Positions 1-6,600 of a stretch of DNA of 20,364 nucleotides are shown here, in pieces. The stretch is from DASZMX01 sp035551475 (GTDB taxonomy: Bacteria; Verrucomicrobiota; Verrucomicrobiia; Limisphaerales; Palsa-1400). The stretch is taken from positions 1-20,364 of the forward strand of contig DASZMX010000028.1 in NCBI GenBank assembly GCA_035551475.1. Reading direction: 5' to 3'. Position 1 is the first letter of the stretch; each line of letters begins with the position of its first letter. The translations under genes were made by a program, and so were the position numbers. Under the pieces are notes generated by a model. The model was not told the origin of the DNA and ran no database searches. It was given only the letters and a program-made list of their open reading frames with translations.

Positions 1-2
1 CG

Positions 3-110
3 CTCTACGAATTGGTGGTGAATTACGGCGTCTTCAAAATCACGGCCCGCGAAATGCGCGGCGGGGCCATCGTGTTCCTCGCCCCCGCGGCGGCGTCTTC
101 TGCGACTTGA
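3..110 (+). CDS. C-terminal fragment of an unidentified protein
   Basis: An open frame enters from the left edge (first full codon at 3) and stops with TGA at 108-110. It gives about 35 residues, beginning LYELVVNYGVFKI and ending in an alanine/serine-rich tail. The next ATG follows after only 3 bases, the spacing of an operon partner, so this is probably the end of a real gene cotranscribed with the small hypothetical protein and uppP. I do not recognise the family. The fragment has no catalytic motif, and the short hydrophobic run GGAIVFLAP could be a buried strand. The sequence to the left is needed to identify it. Confidence 0.55.
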   Translation, partial: LYELVVNYGVFKITAREMRGGAIVFLAPAAASSAT

Positions 111-113
111 CGT

Positions 114-518
114 ATGCATAATAAAAAGCTGGACCAACTGATCGTGCAACTGGAGAACTACCTGGAATGTTGGAAGCAGTTCAATTATTTCGTCACCCTC
201 GCGCGCGGCAAAAAATTCTCGCCGGAAGACGAAACGCAATTCCTTGAAGTCAAGTCGATTATTATCCAGGAGCTGGAGCTGATCACCGCCGCCATCGAAT
301 GCACCTCGCCCTCGCGGGAGGAAGTCCACGCGCTCATCGGGCTCGCCCCGTCGATCCGTTATTTGAGCGAAAGCAACGAGGGCAATTTGCGCGGCCTGGA
401 GAATCATTGGCACAAGGTGTACGTCGGTTTTCAGGCGATTCTCGGGCAGTTGAAAGTGAAGCAGCGGCAGTTGGAATCGCAGTCGTTTTTCGCTTCCCTG
501 TTGGGGCGGAACAAGTAA
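114..518 (+). CDS. Small helical hypothetical protein
   Basis: A 134-residue protein of unknown function, starting at an ATG 3 bases after the previous stop and ending 12 bases before uppP. It has no signal peptide and no membrane segment, so it should be cytoplasmic. It is rich in Leu, Glu, Gln and Lys in heptad-like spacing: residues about 4-25 and 45-65, and a C-terminal stretch about 100-125 ending in FFASLLGRNK. This suggests a mostly alpha-helical, perhaps coiled-coil, fold. The two cysteines (near residues 19 and 63) form no metal motif. The overlapping frame at 299-538 is judged a shadow. Tight packing with uppP suggests cotranscription, but nothing in the sequence shows a role in envelope synthesis. 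Confidence 0.75.
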   Translation: MHNKKLDQLIVQLENYLECWKQFNYFVTLARGKKFSPEDETQFLEVKSIIIQELELITAAIECTSPSREEVHALIGLAPSIRYLSESNEGNLRGLENHWHKVYVGFQAILGQLKVKQRQLESQSFFASLLGRNK

Positions 519-530
519 TCCTCCCGCCTC

Positions 531-1367
531 ATGACTGATTCGTTGACCGCCATCATCCTCGGCGTAATTGAGGGCATCACGGAATTTTTGCCGATTTCCT
601 CGACGGGCCATCTGCTGATCGCCGAACAATGGCTGCCGCGCCAGGATGACCTCTTCAACATGGTCATCCAAGCCGGGGCCGTGCTGGCGGTGATCCCGCT
701 TTTTCATCAGCGCTTCCATCAATTCATTTACAATTGGAATGACCGCGCGGTGCGGGAATATTTTTTCAAAATCATCATCGCCTTCGGCATCACGGGAGCG
801 GGCGGGCTGGTGATCGACAAAAAGGGGTTCAAGTTGCCCGAGGAGCTCTGGCCTGTCGCCCTGGCGCTGTTGATCGGCGGCATTTTATTCATCGTGGTGG
901 AAACGATGCTGTCAAAGAAACGCACGTCCGGCGCGCCCGAGCGCAGCGATCTCGCGCATGTCACCTGGCCGATTGTCGTGGCCGTGGGCGTGGGGCAATT
1001 GATTGCGGCGGTTTTTCCCGGCGCGTCGCGCTCGGGGACCACGATTTTGCTGTCGTTGATTTTGGGATTGAGCCGCCCGCTGGCGACGGAATTTTCCTTT
1101 CTGGTGAGCATTCCCACCATGCTGGCCGTCGCGGCCTTCAAGATTTTCAAGGCCTTGCATCATCACGCCGGCGCGGCCTCGCAGGAAAATTGGCAGATGG
1201 TCATCATCGCGACGGTCGTGGCGGCGGCGGTTTCCTTCGTGGCGGTCAAATGGCTGCTGCGCTATGTGCAAACGCACACGTTCATGGCGTTCGGCTGGTA
1301 TCGCGTGGCGTTGGGCGGCGCCTTACTGGCCGCTCTGGCCACCCACGTGATCGGCGGCGCGCATTGA
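531..1367 (+). CDS. uppP: Undecaprenyl-diphosphatase UppP (BacA)
   Basis: An integral inner-membrane enzyme that dephosphorylates undecaprenyl diphosphate to the monophosphate, recycling the lipid carrier for peptidoglycan and other wall polymers. The family can give bacitracin resistance. The 278 residues match the usual length. The first signature, EGITEFLPISSTGHL, is at residues 14-28 and holds the catalytic Glu/Ser/His cluster. The second, PGASRSGTT, is at 163-171 with its essential arginine. The remainder is a run of hydrophobic helices (about 45-57, 82-95, 108-124, 146-162, 188-203, 223-243, 256-275). The ATG at 531 places motif 1 at the normal distance from the N-terminus. No Shine-Dalgarno sequence is visible. 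It is probably translated from the same message as the two genes before it. Confidence 0.96.
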   Translation: MTDSLTAIILGVIEGITEFLPISSTGHLLIAEQWLPRQDDLFNMVIQAGAVLAVIPLFHQRFHQFIYNWNDRAVREYFFKIIIAFGITGAGGLVIDKKGFKLPEELWPVALALLIGGILFIVVETMLSKKRTSGAPERSDLAHVTWPIVVAVGVGQLIAAVFPGASRSGTTILLSLILGLSRPLATEFSFLVSIPTMLAVAAFKIFKALHHHAGAASQENWQMVIIATVVAAAVSFVAVKWLLRYVQTHTFMAFGWYRVALGGALLAALATHVIGGAH

Positions 1368-1371
1368 TGGG

Positions 1372-1400
1372 TTGACAGGCATGGTGGGGCGTTGAATTGT
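1372..1400 (+). promoter_or_regulatory. Candidate promoter of the dienelactone hydrolase gene
   Basis: A perfect -35 box TTGACA lies at 1372-1377. After a 17-base spacer comes AATTGT at 1395-1400, a weak match to the -10 consensus. The ATG at 1407 is only 6 bases beyond the -10 box, which implies an almost leaderless message. The -35 falls just after the uppP stop, so the gene could be expressed independently of uppP. Confidence 0.4.
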
Positions 1401-1406
1401 TCTGGC

Positions 1407-2204
1407 ATGAAGCCAAAACTATTTCTGCTGGGATTGCTGTTGTCGTGCGGGCTGGCCGTGCAGGGCCAGGAATGGGCCAAGGCGCGTTTGGAAAAATCGC
1501 CGCGGCATGGCGAATGGGTCGATGTCAAGAATGGAGACCGCTCCATCCATTGTTTCGTGGCGTATCCGGAAGTAAAAAATCCCGCGGCGGCCGTGATCGT
1601 GATTCATGAGATTTTCGGCATGACCGATTGGGTGCGCGGCGTGGCCGACCAGGTGGCGGAGGCGGGTTATGTGGCCATCGCGCCGGATTTGCTTTCCGGC
1701 ATGGGCCCGAATGGCGGCGGATCAAGCGATTTCAAAAGCGGCGACGATGTGCGCAACGCCATTTTCAAGCTGACGCCGGACAAGGTGGCCAGTGATTTGC
1801 ATGCGGTGGCCGAATACGCGAAATCGCTGCCCTCGGTAAACGGCAAGCTGGCGGTGGCGGGATTTTGCTGGGGCGGCGGGCAGTCGTTTAATTTTGCCTG
1901 CCACGAGCCGGACTTGAAGGCGGCCTTCGTGTTTTACGGACCTCCTCCTCCGGCGGCCGAGATGAAAAAAATCCAATGTCCCGTGCTCGGTTTTTACGCG
2001 GAAAAAGACAGCCGGATCACCTCCACCCTGCCCAAGGCGGAAACAGATATGAAAGCCGCCGGCAAGACCTTCGAGCCCGTGACCTACGATGGCGCCGGGC
2101 ATGGCTTCATGCGCCTGGGCGAAGACCCGGGCGGCTCCGCCGAAAATAAGGCCGCGCGGGACAAAGCCTGGACGCGCCTGAAAGACGCGTTGAAAGGGTT
2201 GTAA
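1407..2204 (+). CDS. Secreted dienelactone hydrolase family protein
   Basis: An alpha/beta-hydrolase of the dienelactone hydrolase (DLH) family, 265 residues. An N-terminal signal peptide (MKPKLFLLGLLLSCGLAVQG) suggests export. LLSC could be a poor lipobox, but ordinary signal cleavage is more likely. The family triad is present: nucleophile Cys154 in GFCWGG, Asp201 in EKDSR and His232 in GAGHGF, plus the activating Glu68 in IHEIFG. The Glu-Cys and Asp-His spacings (86 and 31 residues) nearly equal those I recall for the Pseudomonas enzyme. Classical DLH opens dienelactone in chlorocatechol breakdown, but no such pathway genes lie nearby, so the substrate is unknown. The start is ATG 1407 rather than an in-frame TTG at 1392, because it puts the charged n-region directly before the hydrophobic core. 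Confidence 0.9.
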   Translation: MKPKLFLLGLLLSCGLAVQGQEWAKARLEKSPRHGEWVDVKNGDRSIHCFVAYPEVKNPAAAVIVIHEIFGMTDWVRGVADQVAEAGYVAIAPDLLSGMGPNGGGSSDFKSGDDVRNAIFKLTPDKVASDLHAVAEYAKSLPSVNGKLAVAGFCWGGGQSFNFACHEPDLKAAFVFYGPPPPAAEMKKIQCPVLGFYAEKDSRITSTLPKAETDMKAAGKTFEPVTYDGAGHGFMRLGEDPGGSAENKAARDKAWTRLKDALKGL

Positions 2205-2205
2205 A

Positions 2206-2544
2206 CTAGACCGCCTTTTCGCCTTTTTCCTCGGTGCGAATGCGGATGACTTCCTCAATCGTCGAGACGAAGACTTTTCCATCGCCGATTTTCCCGGTCT
2301 TCGCGGTGCGAATAATAGCCGTGACGGCTTCCTCCGCCTTGGTGTCGGCCACCACGATTTCCAATTTTATCTTGGGCAGCAGATCAACGGTGTATTCGCT
2401 GCCGCGATAGATCTCGGTGTGGCCTTTCTGGCGGCCAAATCCCTTGGCCTCGAGCACGGTCATGCCTTCGATGCCGATGTCGCGCAGGGCTTCCTTTACC
2501 TCATCGAGTTTGAACGGTTTGATGATGGCTTCGATTTTCTTCAT
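2206..2544 (-). CDS. glnB: Nitrogen regulatory protein PII
   Basis: A small trimeric cytoplasmic sensor of 2-oxoglutarate, ATP and ADP that tunes nitrogen metabolism by binding partners such as glutamine synthetase adenylyltransferase or AmtB. The 112 residues are the normal length. Family marks are MKKIEAIIKPFKLDEVKEAL at the start, the T-loop GSEYTVDLLPK with Tyr51 (the uridylylation site in proteobacteria), the B-loop TGKIGDGKVFV near 83-93 and the C-terminal IRIRT. GlnB and GlnK cannot be told apart from sequence alone. The absence of amtB next door slightly favours GlnB, so the symbol is provisional. It is convergent with the DLH gene, with a single base between the stops. Confidence 0.95.
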   Translation of the reverse strand: MKKIEAIIKPFKLDEVKEALRDIGIEGMTVLEAKGFGRQKGHTEIYRGSEYTVDLLPKIKLEIVVADTKAEEAVTAIIRTAKTGKIGDGKVFVSTIEEVIRIRTEEKGEKAV

Positions 2545-2645
2545 AAGAACCGCGCAGGCGCGCGGGCCAAAACAACAAGCCCCAGGAAGGAGGCGAACGC
2601 AAGAAGATTGTGGCCGCGGCCAGCGGTTCGGCGTACGCTCGCGCG

Positions 2646-2825
2646 ATGCAGGTCCAGGAATCCATTCAATGCCCCTATTGCGGGCAAGCCTCGGAAGTGA
2701 CCATCGACACCAGCGTGCCCAGCCAGACGTTCGTCACGGACTGCGAGGTTTGCTGCCGGCCCATGGAAATTCGCGCCGAGTGCGAGCCGGGCGAAGTTCT
2801 CAGTGTGGAGATCGCAAGCGGTTGA
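2646..2825 (+). CDS. CPXCG-motif cysteine-rich mini-protein
   Basis: A 59-residue protein with two cysteine pairs, CPYCG near the N-terminus and CEVCC about 22 residues later. This is the pattern of the small CPXCG-motif cysteine-rich family, presumed to bind one zinc ion; its function is not established. The start is ATG 2646, because family members begin just before the first CPxCG motif. An in-frame GTG at 2610 would add 12 low-complexity residues. A strong AAGGAGG at 2587-2593 is too far (52 bases) from the ATG to serve it, and 16 bases from the GTG is also too far. The gene diverges from glnB, and its stop sits 36 bases before the sppA ATG. Confidence 0.85.
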   Translation: MQVQESIQCPYCGQASEVTIDTSVPSQTFVTDCEVCCRPMEIRAECEPGEVLSVEIASG

Positions 2826-2854
2826 TTGATTTTAAGAAGTCGATGCGATAGCTT
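2826..2854 (+). promoter_or_regulatory. Weak candidate promoter of sppA
   Basis: A -35-like TTGATT at 2826-2831 is followed after 17 bases by TAGCTT at 2849-2854, which keeps the T-A...T positions of the -10 consensus. The sppA ATG at 2862 is 7 bases downstream, so a message from here would be essentially leaderless. The match is modest. sppA could instead be read through from the CPXCG gene just upstream. Confidence 0.25.
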
Positions 2855-2861
2855 GCGCGAT

Positions 2862-4022
2862 ATGGTTGACCAAGCTCCCGTGTCAGGTTCCGCTGGAGGC
2901 CCTCCCCCACCCTTGCCGCCGCCGCCGATCATTTCGCCCCTGCCACCGCCGCGACCTCGCGGCGGGGCCGTCTGGAAGGTCTTGGCAGTGCTTTTTATCG
3001 CGCTGTTCGTCCTCAGCGCCTTTTTCAATGTAATGGGCTTGATCCGGTCGCTGGTTCCCGGCGGGCATGGCAACACCGAACGCACGCGCACCCTGGAGGA
3101 AACGGTCATTGAACACACCAACTCCGACAACAAACTCGCCGTCATCACCGTGGACGGCGTGATTTCGAGCGGCGAAGTGGACCGGAGCGGCATGTCATTG
3201 CAGGAATTCGTCAAGGAACAGTTGAAAGCCGCGGAAGCCGACAAGGACGTCAAAGCCGTGATTTTGAAGGTGGACTCCCCGGGCGGCGAAGTGCTGGCCT
3301 CGGACGAGATCAACATGGAATTGCGGAAATTCCAGGATCGCTCGCACAAGCCGGTCGTCGTTTCGATGGGCACGCTGGCGGCGTCCGGCGGTTATTATAT
3401 TTCGGCGCCCGCGCGTTGGATCGTGGCCAACGACCTGACCATCACCGGCAGCATCGGCGTGATCATGCACGGTTACAATTACCGCAAGTTGATGGATAAA
3501 ATCGGCCTGCGCCCGCACGTTTACAAAAGCGGCAAGTTCAAAGACATGTTGAGCGGCGAACGCGAGCCGGACGACGTTTCGCCCGAGGATGAAAAAACGC
3601 GCGCCGAGGAAGACGCGATGGTGCAGGCGTTGATCGATGAGACCTACAACAAATTCAAATCCGTCGTGCAATCCGGGCGCGACGCCGCCGCCAAGGCGAA
3701 CGCCGGCGAAGGCAAATCCCTCGTGCCGAATTGGACGGAGTATGCCGATGGCCGCATTCTTTCCGGCCACCAGGCGCTCGAGCGCGGATTTGTGGATGAG
3801 CTGGGGGACTTCGACACCGCCGTCAATCGCGCGGAAAAGCTGACCTCTATTTCGAGCGCGAATCTCATCGAGTACCACGTTCCGGTGGACTTGGGCGCGG
3901 TGCTCTCGCATGTCCTGGGCAAGAGCGAGGCGCCGGCGTTGAAGGTGGATTTGGGCTGGGATATGCCGAAACTGCAAATTGGGCGGCTCTATTTCATGGC
4001 CCCCACAACCCTGCCGCATTAA
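2862..4022 (+). CDS. sppA: Signal peptide peptidase SppA (S49 family)
   Basis: A membrane-anchored serine protease that degrades signal peptides left in the membrane after secretion. It is 386 residues, the short single-repeat form seen in Bacillus rather than the double-length E. coli protein. After the ATG at 2862 comes a cytoplasmic proline-rich tail (about residues 13-32), then one membrane helix (about 37-60), then the S49 fold. The catalytic dyad is readable as Ser175 in AASGGYY and Lys227 in SGKFKD, 52 residues apart as in the Bacillus enzyme. DSPGGEV at about 138-144 is another family hallmark. The ATG is preferred to an upstream TTG at 2826, which overlaps the candidate promoter. The long proline run is the only odd part. 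Confidence 0.93.
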   Translation: MVDQAPVSGSAGGPPPPLPPPPIISPLPPPRPRGGAVWKVLAVLFIALFVLSAFFNVMGLIRSLVPGGHGNTERTRTLEETVIEHTNSDNKLAVITVDGVISSGEVDRSGMSLQEFVKEQLKAAEADKDVKAVILKVDSPGGEVLASDEINMELRKFQDRSHKPVVVSMGTLAASGGYYISAPARWIVANDLTITGSIGVIMHGYNYRKLMDKIGLRPHVYKSGKFKDMLSGEREPDDVSPEDEKTRAEEDAMVQALIDETYNKFKSVVQSGRDAAAKANAGEGKSLVPNWTEYADGRILSGHQALERGFVDELGDFDTAVNRAEKLTSISSANLIEYHVPVDLGAVLSHVLGKSEAPALKVDLGWDMPKLQIGRLYFMAPTTLPH

Positions 4023-4083
4023 GCAAGAAAATTTTCTCCGCCGGCGGCAACAATGCTGTTGCGTCCGGCGGAGCGAATTGCTT
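4021..4083. other. Large composite hairpin after sppA
   Basis: CTCCGCCGG (4036-4044) pairs perfectly with CCGGCGGAG (4065-4073). Inside it, GCAACA (4047-4052) pairs with TGTTGC (4057-4062) around a four-base ATGC loop, separated by a 2x2 mismatch. Outside, AAGCAA (4021-4026) can pair with TTGCTT (4078-4083), leaving an asymmetric internal loop that includes the palindrome GAAAATTTTC (4027-4036). Beginning at the sppA stop, it could be a transcription terminator or an RNA-stability element. There is no clear U-tract after the stem on the plus strand, so intrinsic termination is uncertain. An ATG at 4053 lies exactly in the loop. Confidence 0.6.
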
Positions 4084-4109
4084 TCATCAAGCAAGCCGAT
4101 CTTGATTCC

Positions 4110-4125
4110 CGCAAGGCGCCTTGCG
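4110..4125. repeat. Perfect 16-base palindrome before the M24 peptidase gene
   Basis: CGCAAGGCGCCTTGCG is a perfect palindrome ending 14 bases before the preferred ATG at 4140. It could bind a dimeric repressor or form a short RNA hairpin covering the ribosome-entry region. If translation instead begins at 4053, it is simply coding sequence (residues about 20-25 of the longer protein). Confidence 0.5.
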
Positions 4126-4139
4126 CGCGGATTCCTTGG

Positions 4140-5273
4140 ATGAGCGAACCGGAAAACCTTTTGATGGTGGCCGACAGCGAGCATGACGCAAACATGCTTT
4201 ATGCTGTCGGCATGTTTTTGCCGGAGCCCTTCATTTTCTTCCGCGTGGACGGCAAGTCGCATATCGTCGTGTCGGACGCCGAGATTGCGCGGGCCCGCCG
4301 CAAGGCGCGCCATTGCCGCGTAATCTCCCACAACCAAAGCGTCGAAAGGCTGCGCCGCGACGGCGTGAAAAAGCCAACGCTGGCCACCGTGGTGCAACTC
4401 CTGCTGCGCGAGCGGAATTTGAAGAAAATCCTGGTGCCGGCGGATTTTCCGCATGGGCTGGCCCGTGATTTGCGCCGGCACAAAATCAAAGTGCGTGTCA
4501 AGAAGACAGCGGTGTTTCCCGAGCGCGCCTTGAAGCGGGCGGATGAAGTCCGCAAGATCAGCGGCGCCCTCACCATGGCGGAGGTGGGCCTGGCCGAGGG
4601 CATCCAGGCCCTGAAGAATTCCAAAATCGGCCAGGACGGCAAACTCACCTACCACGGCGCGCCCCTCACCTCCGAAAAATTGCGCGGCATTATTGACACG
4701 GCGATTTTGCAGGCGGGCGGCACGGCCAGCCACACGATCGTGGCGGGCGGACGGCAGGCGTGCGAGCCGCACGAGCAAGGCCACGGCCCGCTGCGCGCGC
4801 ACGAGCCCATTATTATTGACGTTTTTCCCCGCTCCCAAAAAACCGGCTATTACGGGGACATTACGCGGACGGTGGTGCGGGGGCGGGCCAGCGAAGCGGT
4901 GCGAAAGCTTTATGGGACCGTCGAGCGGGCGCAGCAGTTGGTGTTTTCCAAGCTGCTCTGCGACATGCCGGCGGCGGATGTCCATAAGGTCGCGCTGAAC
5001 TATTTTGAAAAGGAAGGCTACAAAACCGGACGCAAAAACGGGCGCATGCAGGGTTTCTTTCACGGCGTCGGGCATGGCCTCGGCATGGAAGTGCATGAAT
5101 CCCCGCGCGTGAGCGGCACGTCCACCGACGTGTTGGAAGCCGGGCATGTCGTCACGGTCGAGCCGGGGCTTTACTATCCCGAAATCGGCGGCGTTCGCCT
5201 TGAGGATGTGGCCAGCATCACCCCGACCGGCGCGCGGAATTTGACCAAGTTCGAGAAATCCCTCGAAATCTGA
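4140..5273 (+). CDS. M24 family metallopeptidase (Xaa-Pro peptidase-like)
   Basis: A probable cytoplasmic aminopeptidase of the pita-bread fold, 377 residues from ATG 4140. The C-terminal catalytic domain has all five M24 metal ligands: Asp227 (IIIDVFPR), Asp240 (YYGDITRT), His312 (GVGHGLGMEVHE), Glu341 (VTVEPGLYY) and Glu355 (RLEDV). The N-terminal creatinase-like half is about residues 1-135. Full-length N- and C-domains point to an Xaa-Pro dipeptidase or aminopeptidase rather than methionine aminopeptidase; the exact substrate cannot be read. An in-frame ATG at 4053 would add 29 residues, but it sits in a hairpin loop and adds no family-like sequence, so 4140 is preferred. The stop is 2 bases from that of the convergent nuclease gene. 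Confidence 0.9.
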   Translation: MSEPENLLMVADSEHDANMLYAVGMFLPEPFIFFRVDGKSHIVVSDAEIARARRKARHCRVISHNQSVERLRRDGVKKPTLATVVQLLLRERNLKKILVPADFPHGLARDLRRHKIKVRVKKTAVFPERALKRADEVRKISGALTMAEVGLAEGIQALKNSKIGQDGKLTYHGAPLTSEKLRGIIDTAILQAGGTASHTIVAGGRQACEPHEQGHGPLRAHEPIIIDVFPRSQKTGYYGDITRTVVRGRASEAVRKLYGTVERAQQLVFSKLLCDMPAADVHKVALNYFEKEGYKTGRKNGRMQGFFHGVGHGLGMEVHESPRVSGTSTDVLEAGHVVTVEPGLYYPEIGGVRLEDVASITPTGARNLTKFEKSLEI

Positions 5274-5275
5274 GC

Positions 5276-5824
5276 CTAGTGCGCGGGGTGCCAGGCCACC
5301 GGCACCGTGAGTTTCTTGCCGTAACGATCGTGGTAATGGAGGCGGCGATGATGGACGCCAAATTCATGCACCATCCGCGTGATCTTGACGTCGTAGCAGC
5401 AATATTCCGCAATTTCCATGAGCTTCCCTTCCTTGAACCATTGAATGGCCTGCAAGCCTTCCGCGGTTTTTTCCACGCCGAAGGTGGCGTGCGCGATGGA
5501 GTCCAGGGAGAGGCGATGCTGCAGCGTCTTCTGCACGTCGATCAGCATGTCGAGCGTGGGAACCTGCTCGACGTCAAAGAAAGGATTGTGACCCACGAGA
5601 ACTTCGTAATCGAAACGCAGGTTGTTGAAGCCCACCACCAGGTCGGCGCGCCGCAATTCCTCGATCAAGGCGTTGATGTCGCGCTCATGATAAATCCGGT
5701 ATTCGCCCCGCGCCGTGCTGTAGGTCACGCCGACGCTCATGCGCATGTCGCGGATGCGGTCCCAGCCGCCCACTTCATCGGCTGACTTCTGCGTTTCCAG
5801 ATCGAAATAGACAATGTTTTTCAT
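5276..5824 (-). CDS. Stand-alone DEDDy exonuclease-like protein (RNase H fold)
   Basis: A 182-residue protein of the RNase H-like/DnaQ-type 3'-5' exonuclease superfamily, resembling the YprB-type domain often found fused to helicases. The acidic residues are present: Asp8 and Glu10 in YFDLETQ (motif I), Asp72 in VGFNNLRFDYEVL (motif II), and Tyr141-x3-Asp145 in YCCYD (motif III, making it DEDDy). Between them, LDSIAHATFG and GLQAIQWFKEG are typical of the subfamily. It carries no helicase or other domain. The start is ATG at 5824, whose A is the last base of the fabI TGA (TGATG), so it is translationally coupled to fabI; a GTG at 5827 is less likely. Substrate (DNA or RNA) is unknown. Confidence 0.82.
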   Translation of the reverse strand: MKNIVYFDLETQKSADEVGGWDRIRDMRMSVGVTYSTARGEYRIYHERDINALIEELRRADLVVGFNNLRFDYEVLVGHNPFFDVEQVPTLDMLIDVQKTLQHRLSLDSIAHATFGVEKTAEGLQAIQWFKEGKLMEIAEYCCYDVKITRMVHEFGVHHRRLHYHDRYGKKLTVPVAWHPAH

Positions 5825-6594
5825 CACATGCCCATGATCTGATAACCGGAATCGACGTAAATCACCTGGCCCGTGATGGCCGCGGCGCCGTCGCTCGCCA
5901 GGAAGGCCCCGGTGGCGCCCAATTCGTCGGGCAGAACATTGCGCTTCAGCGGCGCGTGCGCTTCGTAGTGCTTGAGCATCTCGCCAAATCCGGCGATGCC
6001 GCGCGCGGCGACGGTGTTGACCGGCCCGGCGCTGATGCAGTTGACCCGAATTTTTTTGGGGCCAAGATCGTAGGCCAGGTAGCGGCAGCTGGATTCCAGC
6101 GAGGCCTTGGCGACCCCCATCACGTTGTAATGCGGCACCACTTTTTCCGAGCCATAATAGGTCATGGCGAGAATGCTGCCGCCCTCCGTCATGAGCGGCG
6201 CCGCGGCGCGCGACAACGCCACGAGGGAATAGGCGCTGACATCGTGCGCGACGCGAAAGGCTTCGCGGCTGGTGTTGATGAATTCGCCTTCCAAGGCTTC
6301 GCGCGGGGCGAAAGCCACCGAATGCAGCACGAGATGGAGCTTGCCGAATTTCTCCCCCGCGTGCTTGAACACGCGGGCAATGTCTTCGTCGCGCGTGACG
6401 TCGCAGGGCACAATCATGATGCCCGGCCCGAAGGCGGCGGCTAGCTCCTCGACATTTTCCTTGAGGCGTTCGCCCTGGTAGGTGAAGGCCAGCGTGGCGC
6501 CCGCGGCGTGCCAGGCTTTGGCAATGGCCCAGGCAATCGAGCGTTTGTTGGCGACGCCAAAGACAATTCCGACTTTTCCAGCGAGTAACGACAT
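5824..6594 (-). CDS. fabI: Enoyl-[acyl-carrier-protein] reductase FabI
   Basis: Catalyses the last step of each fatty-acid elongation round, reducing trans-2-enoyl-ACP with NADH or NADPH in the cytoplasm. It is 256 residues, close to other FabI proteins. The N-terminal nucleotide-binding segment reads GIVFGVANKRSIAWAIAK (residues 9-26). The catalytic residues are Tyr146, Tyr156 and Lys163 in the FabI spacing (Y-x6-K between 156 and 163), with the same numbering as in E. coli. SAGPVNT at 188-194 and ITGQVIYVDSGY at 240-251 are family-typical. The ATG lies only 6 bases after the pyc stop, and the TGA overlaps the next gene's ATG, so it is the middle gene of a pyc-fabI-nuclease operon. No Shine-Dalgarno sequence is visible. 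Confidence 0.96.
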   Translation of the reverse strand: MSLLAGKVGIVFGVANKRSIAWAIAKAWHAAGATLAFTYQGERLKENVEELAAAFGPGIMIVPCDVTRDEDIARVFKHAGEKFGKLHLVLHSVAFAPREALEGEFINTSREAFRVAHDVSAYSLVALSRAAAPLMTEGGSILAMTYYGSEKVVPHYNVMGVAKASLESSCRYLAYDLGPKKIRVNCISAGPVNTVAARGIAGFGEMLKHYEAHAPLKRNVLPDELGATGAFLASDGAAAITGQVIYVDSGYQIMGM

Positions 6595-6600
6595 ATAGTT

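Noticed and set aside
1392..1406. In-frame TTG start for the DLH gene
   Set aside because: It overlaps the candidate -10 region and adds five residues before an otherwise complete signal peptide.
2545..2645. Possible sigma-54/NtrC-type promoter before glnB
   Set aside because: No GG-N10-GC element with the right spacing is convincing on the minus strand in this divergent gap.
4053..4139. Upstream ATG extending the M24 peptidase by 29 residues
   Set aside because: The ATG sits in a hairpin loop, and the added residues look unlike the family's N-terminus, which begins naturally near 4140. Kept as an alternative only.
3195..5147. A 650-codon open frame on the minus strand across sppA and the M24 peptidase gene
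   Set aside because: It lies antisense to two well-identified enzymes, has His/Arg/Ala/Gly-biased composition typical of GC-rich shadow frames, and contains no domain I recognise.
6310..6330. Alanine at the FabI position where E. coli has Gly93, a triclosan-related site
   Set aside because: Alanine is common here in other FabI proteins, so it is not evidence of resistance.
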